Positions 60,166 through 64,000 of a stretch of DNA of 64,000 bases are shown here, one piece after another. Origin of the DNA: Rhizobium aethiopicum (GTDB lineage: Bacteria; Pseudomonadota; Alphaproteobacteria; Rhizobiales; Rhizobiaceae); NCBI RefSeq assembly GCF_900094625.1, contig NZ_FMAJ01000004.1:186001-250000 (forward strand), written 5' to 3'. Position 1 is the first letter of the stretch, and each line of letters opens with the position of its first letter. The notes under the pieces are model-generated. The model saw only the letters and a list, made by a program, of their open reading frames with translations, ran no database searches and was not told the DNA's origin. Position numbers and translations under genes: made by a program.

Positions 60166-61107
60166 ATGCCTGACGTAGAAATCTTGATGGCCGGGGCCTA
60201 TCCGGAGTGGGACATGGTGGATCTGGAGGCGACCTACCGCATCCACCGCCTGTGGGAAGCGGCCGACCGGCAGGAACTGATTTCAAAAGTCGGCAGCAAT
60301 ATCCGCGCGATCGCGACGCGCGGCGAACTCGGCGCTTCCGCCGACCTGATGAAGCAACTGCCGAAGCTGGAAATCGTCTCCTGCTACGGCGTCGGCACCG
60401 ACGCGGTCGACCTGTCCTATGCCCGCGCCAACGGCATTCGCGTGACGAATACCCCTGACGTGTTGACCGAAGACGTCGCCGATATCGCGATCGGACTGCT
60501 GCTTTCCACGGCGCGCCAGATTCCGCAGGCCGACGTTTTCGTCCGCACCGGCCAGTGGGGCAACGTTCCCATGCCGCTGGTGACGCGGGTTTCGGGCAAG
60601 AAGGTCGGCATCGTCGGCATGGGGCGGATCGGCAAGGCGATCGCCAGGCGAGTGGCCGCTTTCGGCTGCGACATCTCTTATTTCGCCCGCAATAGGGACC
60701 AGGATGTCGCGTATGGTTATGAAGCCAATCTGGTCGCGCTTGCCAAATGGGCCGACTTCCTGATCGTCATCGTTCCCGGAGGGGCCGCGACCATGAAGAT
60801 CATCAACGCCGAGGTGCTTGAAGCGCTTGGTCCGGAAGGTATGCTGATCAACGTTTCGCGCGGAACGACCGTCGACGAGGAAGCGCTGATCGCAGCGCTT
60901 CAGAACCGCACCATCCAGGCGGCAGGCCTTGACGTTTTCCTCAACGAGCCGAAAATCGATGCGCGCTTCCTGACGCTGCCGAACGTCGTGCTGCAGCCCC
61001 ACCACGGCTCCGGCACCATCGAGACCCGCAAGGCCATGGGTCAGCTGGTCAGAGATAATCTTGCCGCGCATTTTGCCGGTCGCGCGCTTCCGACTGCCGT
61101 CGTGTGA
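60166..61107 (+). CDS. D-isomer-specific 2-hydroxyacid dehydrogenase (2-ketogluconate/hydroxypyruvate reductase-like), 313 aa
   Basis: An NAD(P)-dependent reductase of 2-oxo acids. The cofactor motif is VGIVGMGRIGKAIARRVAAF. The catalytic triad is in LINVSRGTTVDEEALIAAL (Arg), DVFLNEPKIDARFL (Glu) and VLQPHHGSGTIETRKAM (His). The ATG at 60166 begins the protein; an ATG at 60148 would be inside the leader. It precedes idnD by 10 bases. In a gluconate regulon, 2-ketogluconate is a likely substrate, by context. Confidence 0.9.
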   Translation: MPDVEILMAGAYPEWDMVDLEATYRIHRLWEAADRQELISKVGSNIRAIATRGELGASADLMKQLPKLEIVSCYGVGTDAVDLSYARANGIRVTNTPDVLTEDVADIAIGLLLSTARQIPQADVFVRTGQWGNVPMPLVTRVSGKKVGIVGMGRIGKAIARRVAAFGCDISYFARNRDQDVAYGYEANLVALAKWADFLIVIVPGGAATMKIINAEVLEALGPEGMLINVSRGTTVDEEALIAALQNRTIQAAGLDVFLNEPKIDARFLTLPNVVLQPHHGSGTIETRKAMGQLVRDNLAAHFAGRALPTAVV

Positions 61108-61117
61108 GGACCTCGAC

Positions 61118-62149
61118 ATGAAAGCCATCGTCATTCACGCCGCCAAGGATCTCAGGGTCGAAGAGCGCGAGCCGGAGGTTGCGGGAGCTGGGCAGGTGGA
61201 GATTGCCATCGAAGCCGGCGGCATCTGCGGCTCCGACCTGCATTATTACAATCATGGAGGCTTCGGCACCGTTCGCCTGCGCGAACCGATGATCCTCGGC
61301 CACGAGATCGCCGGCACGGTCAAGGCTCTGGGCGCCGGCGTGAGCGACCTTGCCGTTGGAGACCGCGTTGCGGTTTCCCCGAGCCGGCCGTGCAGCCATT
61401 GCCAATATTGCCTGAAGGGCCAGCCGAACCACTGCCTCAACATGCGGTTTTACGGCAGCGCCATGCCCATGCCGCACATTCAGGGCGGCTTCCGTCAGCG
61501 CCTGGTGGCGGAGCGCTGGCAGTGCCACAAGGTCGCCGACGGCATTTCCATTCATGAGGCTGCCTTCGCCGAACCCTTTGCCGTGACGCTGCATGCGGCA
61601 AGCCGCGCCGGATCGCTGCTCGGCAAGCGGGTGCTGGTCACCGGCTGCGGCCCGATCGGCATGCTGGCGATCGTTGCGGCCCGCGTTCTTGGCGCGCGCG
61701 AGATCGTCGCGACCGACGTCACCGACAGCGTTCTGGCGATTGCCCGCACCAGCGGCGCGGATCGAACAATCAACGTTACCACCCATGCCGCCGACCTTGC
61801 CGCTTACGGCGCCGACAAGGGTTATTTCGACGTCATGTTCGAGGCGTCGGGCAATGAACGGGCCGTGCGTGCGGGCCTGGAGGTGCTGAGGCCCCGCGCC
61901 GTTCTCGTTCAGCTCGGCCTTGGCGGCGATGTCTCCATTCCGCAGAACATGATCGTTGCCAAGGAAATCGAAATGCGCGGCACATTCCGCTTTCACGAGG
62001 AATTCGGGCTCGCCGTCGAGCTGATCAACGCCCGCCGCGTCGATCTGAAACCGCTGCTCACTGGCGTCTTCGGGATCGACGAGGCCGTCGCCGCCTTTGA
62101 ACTGGCAAGCGACCGCAGTAAATCGATGAAGGTGCAGATCGCCTTCTGA
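61118..62149 (+). CDS. idnD: L-idonate 5-dehydrogenase (zinc alcohol dehydrogenase family), 343 aa
   Basis: Oxidises L-idonate to 5-ketogluconate. Zinc-site and fold motifs are AGGICGSDLHYYNHGGFGTV, LGHEIAGTVKALGAGVSDLA and SPSRPCSHCQYCLKGQPNHC, then MRFYGSAMPMPHIQGGFRQR, which resembles Escherichia coli IdnD (MRFFGSAM). The Rossmann segment is VTGCGPIGMLAIVAARVLGA. Length equals IdnD (343). It is convergent with the LacI gene 12 bases away. With idnO and gntK it completes the idonate-to-6-phosphogluconate route. Confidence 0.92.
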   Translation: MKAIVIHAAKDLRVEEREPEVAGAGQVEIAIEAGGICGSDLHYYNHGGFGTVRLREPMILGHEIAGTVKALGAGVSDLAVGDRVAVSPSRPCSHCQYCLKGQPNHCLNMRFYGSAMPMPHIQGGFRQRLVAERWQCHKVADGISIHEAAFAEPFAVTLHAASRAGSLLGKRVLVTGCGPIGMLAIVAARVLGAREIVATDVTDSVLAIARTSGADRTINVTTHAADLAAYGADKGYFDVMFEASGNERAVRAGLEVLRPRAVLVQLGLGGDVSIPQNMIVAKEIEMRGTFRFHEEFGLAVELINARRVDLKPLLTGVFGIDEAVAAFELASDRSKSMKVQIAF

Positions 62150-62161
62150 CATCGGCGCAGA

Positions 62162-63232
62162 TTATTGAGCGCTGCGCTGCGTGCTCTCGCGAAGGACAAC
62201 CCTGTAGCTCGTCAATGTGATCTCGTCGCCGGCCGCCTCGCCGCTGCCCTGCAGGGCATCCAGCAGGCGGACGGCGGCCTGGCGGCCGATGCCGTAGCAG
62301 TCGACATTGATGGTGGTGATGCTGGGATGACAGACCGACGAGATCTCGTAATCGCCGAAGCCGGCAACGGCGATGTCCCCCGGCACACTCATCCCCCTGC
62401 GTTTGCATTCCATGATCGCCCCGAAGGCGGAAAGGTCGGAAACGCAAAGAACGACTTCCGTGTCCGGCCAGCGCTCCAAGAGGCTCACAATCGCCTGGCC
62501 ACCCTGTTCCATGGTGATCGGCGGCACACCGAAGGAGATCGCTCGGCCGGGTCCCAATCCCAGTTCGTCGACGGTCTTCAGAAACCCGCTTCGCCGCTGG
62601 CTGCCGCGCGTATCGCGCGCCGTCGTTCCGCCGATATAGCCGAACTTTCGATAGCCCTGGCTTGCAAGCGACCGCACCAGCAGCGACATCGCCTCGCTGT
62701 TCGAAAAGCCGACGACATGATTGATCGGCTCTTCCGGAATCTCCCATGTTTCGACTACCGGAATGCCGGCCTTATCAAGCATGCGTCGGGCGCGGTCAGT
62801 GTGCGAACCGCCGGTCAGGATGATGCCTTCGGGACGTCGGCGCAGCATCGCCTCGATCAGCTTTTCTTCTTTCTCGGCGGAATAGTCGGTATAGCCGAGA
62901 AGAAGCTGAAGGCCGGTATTCTCAAGTGCATCGGTAATGCCCCGCGCGGTGTCGGAGAAATTCGAGTTGTTGATCGAGGGCACCAACGCCGCGATGAAGC
63001 CGCTGCGCCGCGAAGAAAGACTGCCGGCCGACAGGTCGAGCACGTAACCGAGCGCGTCGACGGCTTCCATGATGCGCTTGCGGGTCTCTTCGGAAACGCT
63101 CGCATCCTGACGAAAGGCGCGCGAAACGGTCATGGCCGACACGCCGACATATTTGGCAACTTCTGCCATTGTCAGCTTTTGGGCGTCTCCTCCCTTGAGA
63201 CGCTTGTCTTTCGGCTCGTCCTCGTTTTTCAC
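62162..63232 (-). CDS. LacI family regulator, GntR/IdnR-like, 356 aa
   Basis: A repressor with HTH TMAEVAKYVGVSAMTVSRAF and hinge LGYVLDLSAGSLSSRRS, then an effector domain with EGIILTGGSHTDRARRMLDK and PVVETWEIPEEPINHVVGF, similar in spacing to Escherichia coli GntR. The chosen start is GTG at 63232, with GGAG upstream. The ATGs at 63298 and 63343 would place the operator-like site 63283-63298 inside the gene. It probably controls idnO/gntK, the hydroxyacid dehydrogenase/idnD pair, the importer and the gluconolactonase through the shared palindrome. Confidence 0.88.
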   Translation of the reverse strand: MKNEDEPKDKRLKGGDAQKLTMAEVAKYVGVSAMTVSRAFRQDASVSEETRKRIMEAVDALGYVLDLSAGSLSSRRSGFIAALVPSINNSNFSDTARGITDALENTGLQLLLGYTDYSAEKEEKLIEAMLRRRPEGIILTGGSHTDRARRMLDKAGIPVVETWEIPEEPINHVVGFSNSEAMSLLVRSLASQGYRKFGYIGGTTARDTRGSQRRSGFLKTVDELGLGPGRAISFGVPPITMEQGGQAIVSLLERWPDTEVVLCVSDLSAFGAIMECKRRGMSVPGDIAVAGFGDYEISSVCHPSITTINVDCYGIGRQAAVRLLDALQGSGEAAGDEITLTSYRVVLRESTQRSAQ

Positions 63233-63282
63233 TGGGCTCCGCTTTCCAATCAGCTTCCGAGTTGGCAACTCGCGGCACGATA

Positions 63283-63298
63283 AAGTTATCGCTATCAT
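63283..63298. promoter_or_regulatory. Imperfect GntR/IdnR-type site 3
   Basis: AAGTTATCGCTATCAT matches the perfect operator at 13 of 16 positions. It lies about 50 bases upstream of the LacI start, in the divergent spacer with the gluconolactonase gene, so it may serve autoregulation. Confidence 0.5.
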
Positions 63299-63377
63299 CG
63301 CACAATCGTTATTTTTGCAGGATTGCGGCGTTCCACAGTCCATTGCTCTCTGTACGAACAGAGCGAAACAAGGCAGG

Positions 63378-63393
63378 ATGGTATCGATAACAA
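63378..63393. promoter_or_regulatory. Near-perfect GntR/IdnR-type site 4
   Basis: ATGGTATCGATAACAA matches the perfect operator at 14 of 16 positions and keeps the central TATCGATAAC. It lies 20 bases before the gluconolactonase start, so it would block that promoter or its transcript start. Confidence 0.68.
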
Positions 63394-63412
63394 TTCAAGA
63401 TGAGGAAGCACC

Positions 63413-64000
63413 ATGTTCGGAGAAATTGAGGGGACGCGGTTTGAGGTTCTCGATCCGCGCTTCGAAAACTGCTTCGTCGGCCACGCACGCGTAGAGCGGC
63501 TTTGGACAGGCGGCCGCTGGCTTGAAGGACCGGCTTGGTTTGCGGCCGGACGCTATCTGGTCTACTCGGATATCCCGAACAACCGGATGATGCGCTACGA
63601 CGACACCAGCGGGCACACATCGGTATTCCGCTCACCCAGCAACAACTCGAACGGCAACACCGTCGACAACCAGGGCCGGCTCGTTAGCTGCGAGCATCTG
63701 ACGCGCCGCGTCACGCGGACGGAATTCGACGGCAGGCTCACTGTTCTGGCCGATCGCATCGCCGGCAAACGGCTCAATTCTCCAAACGACGTCACCGTCA
63801 AATCCGATGGGTCCATCTGGTTCACCGACCCGAGCTACGGCATCCTCCACGATTATGAGGGCGATTATGGCGAAGAGGAAATCGGCGGGTGCCATGTCTA
63901 CCGGCATGATCCCGCAACAGGTGCGACCGAGCAGGTGACCTCCGACTTCGTCAAACCGAACGGGCTGGCTTTCTCCCCGGACGAGACGGTGCTCTACGTT
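63413..64000 (+). CDS. SMP-30/gluconolactonase family protein, 3' end beyond the window
   Basis: A calcium-dependent lactonase that opens aldonolactones. Metal and active-site segments are WLEGPAWFAAGRYLVYSDIP (Glu), NTVDNQGRLVSCEHLTRRVT, LNSPNDVTVKSDGSIWFTDP (Asn) and VKPNGLAFSPDE. 196 codons are visible of an expected 290-300. GAGGAAG precedes the ATG. It would supply gluconate or idonate from the lactone to the neighbouring enzymes. Two operator-like sites lie upstream. Confidence 0.9.
   Translation, partial: MFGEIEGTRFEVLDPRFENCFVGHARVERLWTGGRWLEGPAWFAAGRYLVYSDIPNNRMMRYDDTSGHTSVFRSPSNNSNGNTVDNQGRLVSCEHLTRRVTRTEFDGRLTVLADRIAGKRLNSPNDVTVKSDGSIWFTDPSYGILHDYEGDYGEEEIGGCHVYRHDPATGATEQVTSDFVKPNGLAFSPDETVLYV

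Noticed and set aside
1..64000. tRNA, rRNA or a riboswitch anywhere in the window
   Set aside because: No cloverleaf, rRNA core sequence or recognised riboswitch consensus was noticed by eye. A covariance-model scan would be needed to exclude small RNAs.

Overview
The window is GC-rich DNA with the gene content and style of a Rhizobium-type alphaproteobacterium. It is dominated by ABC importers and catabolic enzymes, with tight ATGA overlaps and many LacI, IclR, LysR and AsnC regulators. The mctS-mctR-mctP arrangement matches that described in Rhizobium leguminosarum. Six complete ABC uptake systems plus one secondary transporter in 64 kb suggest an accessory replicon or a catabolic region of a chromosome; this is inference, because no replication or mobility gene is visible. 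I found no rRNA, tRNA, CRISPR array or insertion sequence.

Layout. 1-4.8 kb (minus): three tandem phage-tail-collar (MdpB-like) proteins behind a large Ig-repeat autotransporter. 5.3-13.5 kb: a minus-strand sugar operon (TIM-barrel isomerase, CUT1-type ABC importer, GMC oxidoreductase) divergent from a LacI regulator, with two LacI-type operators between them. 13.7-14.2 kb: a ParD/ParE-like module whose toxin is frameshifted. 14.4-19.2 kb: biotin carboxyl carrier protein, biotin carboxylase, a carrier-like protein lacking the biotin lysine, then PxpB, PxpC and PxpA homologues. Together these make the parts of a split urea-carboxylase-like enzyme. 19.2-25.5 kb: an aminotransferase, a LysR regulator, a short-chain dehydrogenase and a polar-amino-acid ABC importer. 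25.5-36.7 kb: a RraA-like aldolase, an unrecognised TIM-barrel-like protein, and a long minus-strand operon (CUT2 ABC importer, amidohydrolase, D-amino-acid dehydratase-like PLP enzyme, RidA, M14-type deacylase) with a divergent IclR regulator. One 38-bp element recurs in front of both the unrecognised gene and the operon.

37-41 kb: a flavin-dependent monooxygenase with a sulfonate-type ABC importer, then a VapBC toxin-antitoxin pair. 42-46.7 kb: an amino-acid ABC importer with a homocysteine S-methyltransferase and a divergent AsnC/Lrp regulator, which suggests S-methylmethionine use. 46.8-50.7 kb: the mctSRP monocarboxylate uptake locus, with a possible 24-codon ORF ahead of it. 50.8-52.8 kb: a chemoreceptor with a C-terminal WEEF tail. 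53.6-64 kb: an L-idonate/gluconate regulon (CUT2 ABC importer, HIBADH-family dehydrogenase, gluconokinase, gluconate 5-dehydrogenase, 2-hydroxyacid dehydrogenase, L-idonate dehydrogenase, GntR/IdnR-like LacI regulator, gluconolactonase). It carries two perfect and two near-perfect copies of the palindrome ATGTTATCGATAACAT at its promoters.

The strongest candidates for something not well described are the split carboxylase/PxpABC cluster with its lysine-less carrier paralogue, and the regulon joined by the shared 38-bp element around the unrecognised gene at 26.4 kb.
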